DNA of 60,474 bases, taken from assembly GCA_045561735.1 (NCBI GenBank), contig JBJKXC010000001.1, forward strand, positions 1-60,474, given 5' to 3'. This DNA comes from UBA3537 sp045561735 (GTDB lineage: Bacteria > Bacteroidota > Bacteroidia > Flavobacteriales > Flavobacteriaceae). Every line of letters starts with the position of its first letter. The first letter of the stretch is position 1. The notes beneath the pieces are model-generated. The model worked only from the letters and a program-made list of their open reading frames with translations. It did not search any database and had not been told where the DNA came from. The translations under genes were made by a program, and so were the position numbers. Shown in pieces: positions 1 through 7,370 of this stretch.

Positions 1-92
1 GGAAAGCGAAAACATAAATCAGACTTTAAAAGCCCTTTGCTTATGTCTTCTTCAATAATTTGTTCAATAAAATTAAGGGGGTTGTTCGCCAT
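1..92 (-). CDS. glnS: Glutamine--tRNA ligase, 5' end only
   Basis: The window opens inside a minus-strand gene whose ATG is at 92. The 30 visible codons read MANNPLNFIEQIIEEDISKG followed by LLKSDLCFRF, which I recognise as the extreme N terminus of bacterial glutaminyl-tRNA synthetase, just before the class I PEPNGYLHIGH signature that would lie outside the window. The enzyme charges tRNA-Gln with glutamine in the cytoplasm. It is divergent from folB, with 116 bases between the starts, an arrangement I know from other Flavobacteriaceae. The identification rests on a short stretch, but that stretch is distinctive. Confidence 0.8.
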   Translation of the reverse strand, partial: MANNPLNFIEQIIEEDISKGLLKSDLCFRF

Positions 93-174
93 AAAACTGT
101 TATTTATCATCAGGTTAAAAATACAAAACTATTCTTTTATATAATTTGTAAACGCATATCTTTCTAAGAAATAT

Positions 175-182
175 TATTTTTG
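175..182 (+). promoter_or_regulatory. Possible -7 element for folB
   Basis: TATTTTTG fits the Bacteroidota -7 consensus TAnnTTTG and ends 26 bases before the folB ATG. No TTG or TTTG is found at the usual 19-21 base spacing upstream, so this is only a half-match in very A+T-rich DNA. Confidence 0.35.
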
Positions 183-208
183 TAAAATTAATTTTTAATT
201 TTTTTCCC

Positions 209-568
209 ATGGGCCTTGTTAAAGTTGAAAATATTCGAGTTTTTGCGCACCACGGTTGTCTTCCTGAAGAAAGAATTATCGGTAGTCATTACCGGGTCGA
301 TTTAGCAGTAATGGCTGATTTAAAAAACGCTTCTCTTTCAGACGAACTAAAAGACACTGTTGATTATGTCGCGCTTAACGCTGTCGTCGTCCGAGAAATG
401 AAAAAACCATCTAAGTTGTTGGAGACTGTTGCCGGTCGTATTATTGATGGGGTTTTTAATGCCTGTCCTTTGATACGGTGGGTTAATGTGTCGGTTGCAA
501 AAATAAACCCGCCTCTTGGTGGTGATGTTGAAAAAGTGGTTGTGGTATTAGAAATGAGCCGTTCTTAG
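209..568 (+). CDS. folB: Dihydroneopterin aldolase
   Basis: This 119-residue protein matches FolB in length and pattern. It begins GLVKVENIRVFAHHGCLPEE, where the family has the ...FAxHGxxxxE signature. It continues with YRVDLAV, the D-T-V-DY segment (DTVDYVALNAVV), LLETVAGRI with the catalytic-site Glu, and a C-terminal VSVAKINPPLGGDVEKV with the conserved K-x-x-P. The enzyme cleaves 7,8-dihydroneopterin to 6-hydroxymethyl-dihydropterin and glycolaldehyde in folate synthesis. It is cytoplasmic and normally octameric. It lies divergent from glnS, and its stop overlaps the end of the convergent lipid-kinase gene by four bases. Confidence 0.93.
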   Translation: MGLVKVENIRVFAHHGCLPEERIIGSHYRVDLAVMADLKNASLSDELKDTVDYVALNAVVVREMKKPSKLLETVAGRIIDGVFNACPLIRWVNVSVAKINPPLGGDVEKVVVVLEMSRS

Positions 569-1465
569 GGTTTTGAGGTTAATACTTGTAAAGCCTTCTT
601 TTTAATGCTTATTTGAAGTGTGTCTTTTTTTGTTAAGACCGACTCTCCATCAATTTGTATTAAAAATTTTTCTTTAGGTATGCTAAATAGGTCTAAGGAC
701 TCAAATTTGATGCGGTGTATCTTTTCTGATTTTAGCACAGATTTTGTAACCACAGAGTAAATAAAAACAAGTTTTTCTATAAAGCTCATTTCATCTGTAT
801 ACAAAAGGTTAAGCTGCCCATCGTCTAAAGGGGTTCCTGGGGTTAAAGATAAATTATATCCTATTAGTCCTGAATTTGAAATGAAAAAAAGGTATGGTTT
901 TAGTTCAATTTCCTTTTTATCTATTTTTATTTTTATTGTACGGGGGGTTGCTTTTTTAAAAATGACTCTAGTTATGGCCAGCATGTAAGCAGAGAGACCT
1001 CTGTTCTGGTTTGTGCTGTAATGGTGTATGATTTTAGCGGTGACACCAAGACTTAAATTACAAAAAAAAATGACGGTTATTTATGAGGCCAACATCAATT
1101 TTTTTGGTTTGTCCTGCTTTTATTACTTTAAGCGCAAAAAGAACCTGTTTGGGTATATTGAGCGAACGCGCAAGACTGTTGCCAGATCCAAAGCGTATAA
1201 TCCCAAGTTTTGTTAAAGAGTTAACCAAGAGTGAGCCAATTTCATTTATCGTACCGTCTCCTCCACAAGCAACAATGGTGCATGGGCGATCTTTTAGAGA
1301 TTCTTTTGTGAAGTTAATTATGTCAGTGGGGGTTTTAGTTTTTTTTAATACCGTGTGGTATTCTTTTGGGTTAAAGACAGAGTTGACTAGGTTTTGGTTT
1401 AGGGTGTTGTTTCCTTTCCCTGAAATTGTATTGATTATGAAATGTATGCTTGTTTTAGAATTCAT
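565..1465 (-). pseudogene. YegS/DAGK-type lipid kinase, frameshifted
   Basis: Two minus-strand reading frames (1465 down to 1058, and up to 984 down to 565) together make one diacylglycerol/sphingosine-kinase-like protein. The N-terminal part has the nucleotide-binding IVACGGDGTINEIGS motif and the following FGSGNSLARSL, equivalent to the family's GTxNDFAR region. It ends at a TAA directly after a run of nine T. Removing one T from the run (1062-1070) opens a continuous frame that reads RHFFCNLSLGVTAKIIHHYS and then NQNRGLSAYMLAITR, which is what the family has there. The repaired product would be 299 residues, the normal length. The known role is phosphorylation of lipid substrates at the inner face of the membrane. 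I cannot tell a sequencing error from a true pseudogene or a slippage switch. Confidence 0.8.
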
Positions 1466-1511
1466 TATAATCCTACAATTGTCCCTTTTTCTAGATTAAT
1501 TTCTAAATCTA

Positions 1512-1541
1512 TTGTATGTGGCCTATTTTTGATTAAATTTG
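1512..1541 (+). promoter_or_regulatory. Bacteroidota-type promoter for tRNA-Cys
   Basis: TTG at 1512-1514, a 19-base spacer and TAAATTTG at 1534-1541 match the Bacteroidota -33/-7 consensus. The -7 box ends 11 bases before the first base of mature tRNA-Cys, as expected for a short tRNA leader. Confidence 0.75.
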
Positions 1542-1552
1542 CGTTCCTTTTT

Positions 1553-1623
1553 GGCGTCTTGGCCGAGTGGCTAGGCAGAGGTCTGCAAAACCTTTTACAG
1601 CGGTTCGAATCCGCTAGACGCCT
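1553..1623 (+). tRNA. tRNA-Cys (anticodon GCA)
   Basis: The 71-base sequence folds as a tRNA. Acceptor strands GGCGTCT and AGACGCC pair fully and leave a U discriminator base, the known identity element of tRNA-Cys. The anticodon arm has AGGT-CT-GCA-AA-ACCT, giving anticodon GCA. The T arm contains the canonical GGTTCGAATCC stretch. The 3' CCA is not encoded (CTAAA follows), so it would be added enzymatically. It has its own promoter and terminator and lies between two minus-strand genes. Confidence 0.95.
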
Positions 1624-1625
1624 CT

Positions 1626-1653
1626 AAAACCACAACTCTGTTGTGGTTTTTTT
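1626..1653 (+). terminator. Intrinsic terminator after tRNA-Cys
   Basis: AAAACCACAAC and GTTGTGGTTTT form an 11-bp stem around a TCT loop, running into a T stretch, three bases after the tRNA. It overlaps the stop codon of the repaired LysE-type gene on the other strand (1652). Confidence 0.85.
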
Positions 1654-2321
1654 ATTGTCCTATTTCTTTGATTATTTCTGACGGATTTAGTTGTTCTTTT
1701 GGTAAAAAGCCCTTAGCAATTAATACCATTCCAAAAACAACAATAACCGCTCCTACTGCTTTCTTTACGTTTAAAACGATGTGGGGGGGTGAGTTGCCTT
1801 TGAAGGCGTTTTGAGAGTGCTATCTTTAAAAGGTCTATTATAAAATAGGTTATAAGAAGCGTGCTGAAAAACAACAAAACCCTTTTTGGTTTTCCATCCA
1901 GACTTGGCCCAATTACAATGACTAAGCCAAGCCAAAAAACCAAAACCCCAACATTAATCCCGTTTAGAAAAAAACCTTTCACAAACAGCTCTAAAAGGTT
2001 TGCTTTTTCTGGGCTTATTTTTGATCTATGGTGTGTTGTTTTAGTTTTTTTAAAAAAAATAATTGTGCCGTAAGCTGCTAATAGGGTTCCTCCAAAAATA
2101 TACAGCCCCGGTTGGTTACTAAGGTTTTCTAAAAGCTGGTAACTACTAAAATATGCTAATAAAATAAAAAGTATATCTGAGAAAACAACCCCTAAATCAA
2201 AAGCAACAGCAGCCCTAAATCCTTTAATAACACTTGTCTCTAATAGTATAAAAAAAACAGGGCCTATCATAAAGGCCAGTAAAAAACCTAAAGGGATAGC
2301 GGCTTGAATATCCTCTAACAA
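1652..2321 (-). pseudogene. LysE-family exporter, C-terminal frameshift
   Basis: The minus-strand product starts MLEDIQAAIPLGFLLAFMIG, with the P-L-G...GP pattern and repeated hydrophobic segments of the LysE/RhtB amino-acid exporter superfamily of inner-membrane proteins. As sequenced, the frame ends at 1713 with an improbable tail rich in Arg, Ser and Cys. The break is at a run of seven C on the coding strand (1783-1789). With six C the frame continues TPHIVLNVKKAVGAVIVVFG, then MVLIAKGFL, a proper last membrane helix, and stops at 1652, giving 222 residues. This is the second single-base homopolymer break within 750 bases. The substrate cannot be inferred. The unrepaired product would lack the final transmembrane segment. 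Confidence 0.8.
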
Positions 2322-2327
2322 ACCAAA

Positions 2328-2999
2328 CTAGTTTTTAAAAATTATTCTTCCTCCAAATATTTTCCTTTGTTTTAGTTGTTTTGGAGTTCCATAAATAAAA
2401 GTGTCTCCTCCTGAAAATATATTGACATCTAAAACATTTGTCGTTCTTACATATGCTTCGCCTCCGTATTTTATACTTAAATCCGTGTTTTCTGCGGTAT
2501 TATTATAGCCTTTATAGACGCCCCCTGTTCTAATAGTGATTTCTTGATTTTCGCTTGTGCCTGCTGCTGTTACTGTGCTTCCAGTAACGCTTTTTACGAG
2601 CAATCGTTTAGTCTCTGTTTTTACAGAAATTTTGGAGCCCTCTTGAGCCTTCAGAAATATCTCGTATTGTTTAATAGAATCTTTTGAAAAAATAAAAGAG
2701 CCTTCATTTGCATCAATTATATCTATTCCTGTGTAATAAACTTTAACCTGTGTGTCTGCGCCGTTAAATTTATATTTTATTTTCATTCTAATTTTTAGAG
2801 TACCGTTTTTTTGTACAATGCTGATGTGTTCGCTATTGGCCCCAGAAATTTCAATTTTGTTTTCTGGTCCCTTTATAAGTTCAGCGTTAATAAGGTCATA
2901 AACTTTTAGTTCTGAAAACTCCCCAAGAGTTTTTGTTATTGCTGTTTGCGAAAAAAGTTGTGTGCAAACTATAAATAATATTATCTGTAAATATTTCAT
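2328..2999 (-). CDS. GIN-domain (DUF2807) secreted protein
   Basis: This 223-residue protein begins with a Sec signal peptide (MKYLQIILFIVCTQLFSQ, cleavage likely after FSQ). The rest resembles the 'head GIN domain' family (DUF2807) common in Bacteroidota, with a start like FSELKVYDLINAELIKG, alternating short beta strands, and Gly-Gly turns such as TGGVYKGY, KYGGEAYV and FGGRI expected of a beta-solenoid. The family has no proven biochemical role and is presumed periplasmic or outer-membrane associated. It lies six bases downstream of the LysE-type start and nine bases after the stop of rnr, both on the same strand, so co-transcription with rnr is plausible. Confidence 0.75.
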   Translation of the reverse strand: MKYLQIILFIVCTQLFSQTAITKTLGEFSELKVYDLINAELIKGPENKIEISGANSEHISIVQKNGTLKIRMKIKYKFNGADTQVKVYYTGIDIIDANEGSFIFSKDSIKQYEIFLKAQEGSKISVKTETKRLLVKSVTGSTVTAAGTSENQEITIRTGGVYKGYNNTAENTDLSIKYGGEAYVRTTNVLDVNIFSGGDTFIYGTPKQLKQRKIFGGRIIFKN

Positions 3000-3008
3000 C
3001 GTTTTAAA

Positions 3009-5177
3009 TTAATTTAAAATAAAATCTAGATGTCTTTTTTCTAGGTCTGCTTTTTTTACTTGTACCAATACTGGGTCTCCCAGTTGGTATTTTTTATTTG
3101 TTTTTTCTCCTACCAATGCATAGTTTTCTGTATCAAATATAAAATAATCTCCTTTAATATCTGTTACCCTCACCATGCCTTCACATTTGTTTTCTATAAT
3201 TTCTACGTAAATACCCCACTCTGTTACTCCTGAAATAACGCCCTTAAAAGCGGTTTTCTTTTGGTTTTGCATGTATTTAATTTGCATGTATTTAATAGAG
3301 TCGCGCTCTGCTTTGGTTGCAATATTTTCCATGTTTGAACTGTGTTTACATTTTTCCTCATACAAATTGGCGTTGGCAGAGTGAGCGCCACCTAGGTAGG
3401 ACTGTAACAAGCGGTGTACCATAACATCTGGATAACGTCGAATTGGTGATGTAAAATGACTGTAATTTTGAAAAGAAAGACCATAATGCCCTATATTGTT
3501 TGTTGAGTATTCTGCTTTACTCATGGTTCGAACCGCTAGCGTGTCCATTAAATTTTGTTCTTTTTTCCCAACAACTGATTTTAAAAGATTGTTTAGTGAC
3601 GTGTTTATTTGTTTTGTGTCTTTTAAATTTAATGTATAACCAAACTGAGAAGCAATACGTTGAAGACCTTCTAGTTTTTGACGATCTGGTGCATCGTGTA
3701 TTCTATAAATAAATGTCTTTTTTGGTGATTTGTTAAATATGAATTCTGCTACTTTTTTATTTGCCAACAACATAAACTCTTCAATAAGTTTATTAGCCGC
3801 TTTTGAAGATTTAAAATTAACACCTAAAGGTGTGTTATTTTGATCTAAGTTGAATTTAACTTCTACTTTATCGAAAGATATAGCACCATCAAGCATTCTT
3901 TTATCTCTCAATTTTTTAGCAAGCTGATTTAGTTTTAATATTGCTTCTTTTATTTTTTTTGTTGTTTTATATGTTTCATTAGTTAAAGAGATATGGCTAG
4001 GTATCTCATTACTTTCTGTTTCAATAATATACTGAGCTTCCTCGTAAGCAAAGCGCGCATCACTGTATATAACTGTTTTTCCAAACCATTGATTGGTTAT
4101 TTTAGCATTATTGTTTAGTTCAAAGATAGCTGAAAAAGTGTATTTTTCTTCCTGAGGTCTTAAAGAACAAGCGTTGTTTGAAAGAACTTCAGGGAGCATT
4201 GGAACAACACGGTCTACTAAATAAACGGAGGTGGCTCTTTTATAAGCCTCATCATCTAATATTGTGCCTTCTTTTAAATAATGAGACACATCTGCAATAT
4301 GGATTCCTATTTCGTAATTACCGTTATCTAATACTTTAAAAGACAACGCATCATCAAAATCCTTTGCATCTTTTGGATCTATTGTAAAAGTTAAATCTTT
4401 TCTTAGATCACGGCGTTTTTTTATTTCTTTTTCAGAAATATTCGTGTTTATTTTATTTGCAAAATCTTCTACTTCTGGTGTAAACTTGTAAGGCAAGCCA
4501 TAATCTGCTAAAATTGCATGTATTTCTGTTTGATGATCCCCTGGAATACCTAGTATTTCTATTACTTTCCCGTTAGGACAATCTGCTTTATCTGGCCAAT
4601 CTTCTATTCTCACTAGAACTTTTTGACCATCTTCCGCTTTTTTAGTTTTCTTTAAAGGGATGTAAATATCAACAGGCATTTTTCTATTGTCTGGAATAAC
4701 AAAAGCAAAATTTTTATTTCTTTGAATAATACCAACATAATCTTGCTTTGAACGTTTAATAATCTGTGTTACCTCTCCTTCTAAGCGGTTGTTGTTGCGT
4801 CTTTTATGTATATAAAATTGTACTTCATCTCCATTAAGAGCTTTAAGTTTTTTATGTGATGGAATAAATATATCTTCTTTAAAATCATATGATTTTATAT
4901 AACCAGATCCTTTCGATGTGACATCAAAAACACCTTGATAGTAATTTTTAGTATTAATTATTTTATATTTTCCAGGTGTAGTTTCTTTTATTTTATTATT
5001 GTGAGTTAAAACACTTAATGTTTTTATTATCAGTGCTCTTTCGCTTGGATTAAGAATTCCAAGTTGCATACAAATTTGTTTATAGTTTAGTGGCTTTTTT
5101 GGGGACGATTTAAAAACAGATAAAATAGTTGAAGTATATTTATCTGTAGAATAAAAATTCTTTTTTTTTCTAGGCAT
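3009..5177 (-). CDS. rnr: Ribonuclease R
   Basis: This 722-residue 3'-5' exoribonuclease of the RNB/RNase II family degrades structured RNA in the cytoplasm. The order is an N-terminal helical/winged region, cold-shock-type OB domains (FDVTSKGSGYI, VGIIQRNKNFAFVIPDN), the RNB catalytic domain with the metal-binding aspartates in TIDPKDAKDFDDALSF (about residues 266-281), and the FTSPIRRYPDVMVHRLL motif near residue 580. A C-terminal S1 domain (FKGVISGVTEWGIYVEI) completes it. I chose the ATG at 5177 (MPRKKKNFY) over an in-frame TTG at 5195 because family members begin with a short basic stretch. Base composition here is clearly more A+T-rich than in the 7.4-31 kb genes. Confidence 0.95.
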   Translation of the reverse strand: MPRKKKNFYSTDKYTSTILSVFKSSPKKPLNYKQICMQLGILNPSERALIIKTLSVLTHNNKIKETTPGKYKIINTKNYYQGVFDVTSKGSGYIKSYDFKEDIFIPSHKKLKALNGDEVQFYIHKRRNNNRLEGEVTQIIKRSKQDYVGIIQRNKNFAFVIPDNRKMPVDIYIPLKKTKKAEDGQKVLVRIEDWPDKADCPNGKVIEILGIPGDHQTEIHAILADYGLPYKFTPEVEDFANKINTNISEKEIKKRRDLRKDLTFTIDPKDAKDFDDALSFKVLDNGNYEIGIHIADVSHYLKEGTILDDEAYKRATSVYLVDRVVPMLPEVLSNNACSLRPQEEKYTFSAIFELNNNAKITNQWFGKTVIYSDARFAYEEAQYIIETESNEIPSHISLTNETYKTTKKIKEAILKLNQLAKKLRDKRMLDGAISFDKVEVKFNLDQNNTPLGVNFKSSKAANKLIEEFMLLANKKVAEFIFNKSPKKTFIYRIHDAPDRQKLEGLQRIASQFGYTLNLKDTKQINTSLNNLLKSVVGKKEQNLMDTLAVRTMSKAEYSTNNIGHYGLSFQNYSHFTSPIRRYPDVMVHRLLQSYLGGAHSANANLYEEKCKHSSNMENIATKAERDSIKYMQIKYMQNQKKTAFKGVISGVTEWGIYVEIIENKCEGMVRVTDIKGDYFIFDTENYALVGEKTNKKYQLGDPVLVQVKKADLEKRHLDFILN

Positions 5178-5599
5178 TATGGACAAATCTAACACAACAA
5201 AACTACTACTTTAATTTCATCAAATAAAAGCGGATAAGAGTTTATTCACATTTTATATATTATCATCTAATTATTTTTATTTTATATATAAAAAAATGTT
5301 GATTATTATTGTTTGTTAATATCTTTAAAATTTATCTTAATTTTTATAAATATAACCTGTAATTAGAAATAAATTACATATAAAATTTGTTTATAAAAGG
5401 TTATTATCTAACGTTAATTTAGAAGATTAAAAATTATAAATTTTTTTGCTCTACAATAATTTATTTTTAAGTAATATTAAAAACTTGGTTATATGTCAAA
5501 GTTATTAATAGTAATAATAATTTATCAACACTTTATATATACCTTAATTAACAACACCCTTTTTTTGTAAGTTTACATAAATCTCATAAAAAATAACAA
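5178..5599. other. Very A+T-rich divergent spacer; candidate replication origin
   Basis: This 422-base non-coding gap separates the divergent genes rnr and rpiB. By hand count, 5221-5580 holds 55 G or C in 360 bases, about 15%. It contains TTATTCACA at 5242-5250, which fits the DnaA-box consensus TTATNCACA. TTATCAACA at 5522-5530 has one mismatch to TTATCCACA. GCGGATAAG at 5230-5238 is a reverse-strand partial box. Its length, composition and boxes would suit an oriC with an unwinding element, but dnaA is not in the window and two boxes are few. It must also hold the promoters of both flanking genes. I found no RNA gene or convincing short ORF in it. Confidence 0.35.
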
Positions 5600-6037
5600 A
5601 TGAAAATAGCGATTGGTAATGACCATGCAGGAACAGTTTATAAATTAAAAATAATAGAGGTTTTAGAAAAAAAACAAATAAAGTTTAAAAATTATGGAAC
5701 GAACACAGAAGATAGTGTTGATTACCCAGATTTTGTTCACCCAGTAGCCAATGCTGTATCTAATAAGGAATCAGATATAGGTATACTGCTTTGCGGTAGT
5801 GCAAATGGCGTAGCTATCACAGCTAATAAATACAATACAATACGTGCAGGTATTTGTTGGAATACAGACATTGTTAAATTAATACGCCAGCATAACAATG
5901 CTAATATTTTATGTATTCCTTCCAGATTTGTTTCTTTAGAAGAAGCACTTTTAATGGTAGATGTTTTTATACAAACAGAATTTGAAGGCGGCCGACACCA
6001 AAATAGAATTAATAAAATAAATCTTTCCAAATCATAA
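5600..6037 (+). CDS. rpiB: Ribose-5-phosphate isomerase B
   Basis: This 145-residue protein has the RpiB/LacAB layout. It starts MKIAIGNDHAG (phosphate-binding GxDHAG), followed by the YPD segment (VDYPDFVHPVA) and the active-site Cys in ILLCGSANGVAITANK. The conserved RAGIC and HNNANILCIPSRFV segments precede a C-terminal FEGGRHQNRINKI. It interconverts ribose 5-phosphate and ribulose 5-phosphate in the non-oxidative pentose phosphate pathway. It is followed after ten bases by the acetyltransferase gene, probably in one transcript starting in the A+T-rich spacer. Confidence 0.95.
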   Translation: MKIAIGNDHAGTVYKLKIIEVLEKKQIKFKNYGTNTEDSVDYPDFVHPVANAVSNKESDIGILLCGSANGVAITANKYNTIRAGICWNTDIVKLIRQHNNANILCIPSRFVSLEEALLMVDVFIQTEFEGGRHQNRINKINLSKS

Positions 6038-6047
6038 AGCAAATAGC

Positions 6048-6497
6048 ATGGTTGAATATCTTATAAAAAGTTTTAATCAGCTGTCTACTAATGAATTGTA
6101 TGATATTCTACATCTACGATCCGAGGTTTTTGTTGTTGAACAAAATTGTATTTATCAAGACATTGATTATAAAGATCAAAAAGCACTTCATATTTTATTA
6201 AAAAATAATAATAAAATAATTGGCTACACAAGGATATTTAAAAAAGGGGATTTTTTAGAAAATGCCAGTATTGGACGTGTTTTAATATGTAAAAACAATA
6301 GGAAGCATAATTATGGAAATAAAATAATGGAATTTTCTATTAAATCAATAAAAACAAAATTTAAGGAATCTAAAATATCAATTTCAGCTCAAACATATTT
6401 AAAGAAGTTTTATAAAAATTTAGGTTTTAATACATCAGGAGAAGAATATTTAGAGGATGGAATTCCTCATATTACAATGATAAAAACTAATCTTTGA
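6048..6497 (+). CDS. GNAT acetyltransferase, ElaA-like
   Basis: The 149-residue sequence has the ElaA-type opening FNQLSTNELYDILHLRSEVF plus VVEQNCIYQDID. The rest of a GNAT fold follows: a strand with IGYTRIF, the acetyl-CoA binding region SIGRVLICKNNRKHNYGNKIM (a lysine- and asparagine-rich form of the usual R/Q-x-x-G-x-G/A loop), and a C-terminal FYKNLGFNTSGEEYLEDGIP. The substrate is not known for the family. It is ten bases downstream of rpiB, and its end overlaps the convergent ompA-like gene by 11 bases. Lys and Asn codons are unusually frequent, in keeping with the A+T-rich segment around it. Confidence 0.85.
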   Translation: MVEYLIKSFNQLSTNELYDILHLRSEVFVVEQNCIYQDIDYKDQKALHILLKNNNKIIGYTRIFKKGDFLENASIGRVLICKNNRKHNYGNKIMEFSIKSIKTKFKESKISISAQTYLKKFYKNLGFNTSGEEYLEDGIPHITMIKTNL

Positions 6498-7353
6498 TGT
6501 AAGTTATTTCTATTTCTACCCTACGGTCAAATTTTATATCTCCACCTAGTGGAAATTTATGTTTCAAACCAATGAATTTCATTCTTTTTTTTGATATACC
6601 GTTGCGTGCTAAATAATTGTATATATACTGCGCTCGGGTTAGTGATAAATTACGCTTTCCAGTTCCTCTATCCACCGCATCTCTTCCCTGCGTAGTACAA
6701 CAAACGTGACCTTCGATTGTAAAATATATATTATTTTTTTCTTTTAATTTTTTAACTACATTTTTGAGTACAGGTATAGATTCTTTTAAAATATAGCTAT
6801 ACCCTGTTTGAAATAAAATATCTTTCAGAACAACTTTATCCCCTACCATTAACTCACTTTCTAAAGTCAAAGGCAAAACTCTTCCTTTATCATCTATATT
6901 AATATTGTCTACAGTTTCTTTATTTTTTTTAACAACCACCTTTTTTTTACTACTCTTATACTCAATCTCTATTTCAACTTTACGATTCAAACCACGTATA
7001 ATATTTACATTTTCTGATGTAATTATTTTTAATAGAATTTCTCCTTTACCGTCCACATTAGTTATGAGCTTCTGCTTAATTCCTGCTCCAGAAAAAACAT
7101 CTTTTATTGCGTTTGCCCTGTTTTGTGATAGGTCTAGATTATACTGGTCAGTGCCCCTATCATCACAAAACCCGTATATAGAAACCCGCTTTATTTCTTT
7201 TCTTTCTAATTCTTGAATAAACAACAATAAACGATTTTGTTCTGTTTCTAATACATTATACTTATCTGTTTCAAAATACACTACATGTTTGCGGTTAGTT
7301 TGGGCTAAACAAACATTAAATGAGACCAAAAACAAAAAAAGAAAACGGAACAT
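6487..7353 (-). CDS. Secreted protein with two OmpA-like domains
   Basis: This 288-residue protein starts with a signal peptide (MFRFLFLFLVSFNVCLAQ). Residues about 23-125 form an OmpA-like peptidoglycan-associated domain (YFETDKYNVLETEQNRLLLF ... GFCDDRGTDQYNLDLSQNRA). Residues about 170-288 form a second, more diverged copy (DILFQTGYSYILKESIPVL ... IEGHVCC ... RNLSLTRAQYIYNYLARNGI). No beta-barrel or lipobox is seen, so it may be a soluble periplasmic peptidoglycan-binding protein. It is last in the minus-strand block, 17 bases after the S41 protease gene, which suggests an envelope role. The link is inferred from position only. Confidence 0.8.
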   Translation of the reverse strand: MFRFLFLFLVSFNVCLAQTNRKHVVYFETDKYNVLETEQNRLLLFIQELERKEIKRVSIYGFCDDRGTDQYNLDLSQNRANAIKDVFSGAGIKQKLITNVDGKGEILLKIITSENVNIIRGLNRKVEIEIEYKSSKKKVVVKKNKETVDNINIDDKGRVLPLTLESELMVGDKVVLKDILFQTGYSYILKESIPVLKNVVKKLKEKNNIYFTIEGHVCCTTQGRDAVDRGTGKRNLSLTRAQYIYNYLARNGISKKRMKFIGLKHKFPLGGDIKFDRRVEIEITYIKD

Positions 7354-7370
7354 GTTTCAAGATATTTAAA

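Noticed and set aside
1083..1499. Open frame of 138 codons on the plus strand
   Set aside because: It lies opposite the lipid-kinase gene, whose conserved motifs are on the minus strand.
3268..3297. 15-base tandem repeat in rnr (14 of 15 bases equal), encoding IKYMQIKYMQ
   Set aside because: The amino acids fit what RNase R has at this place in related bacteria, so it is probably a coincidence of codon choice and not a replication slip.
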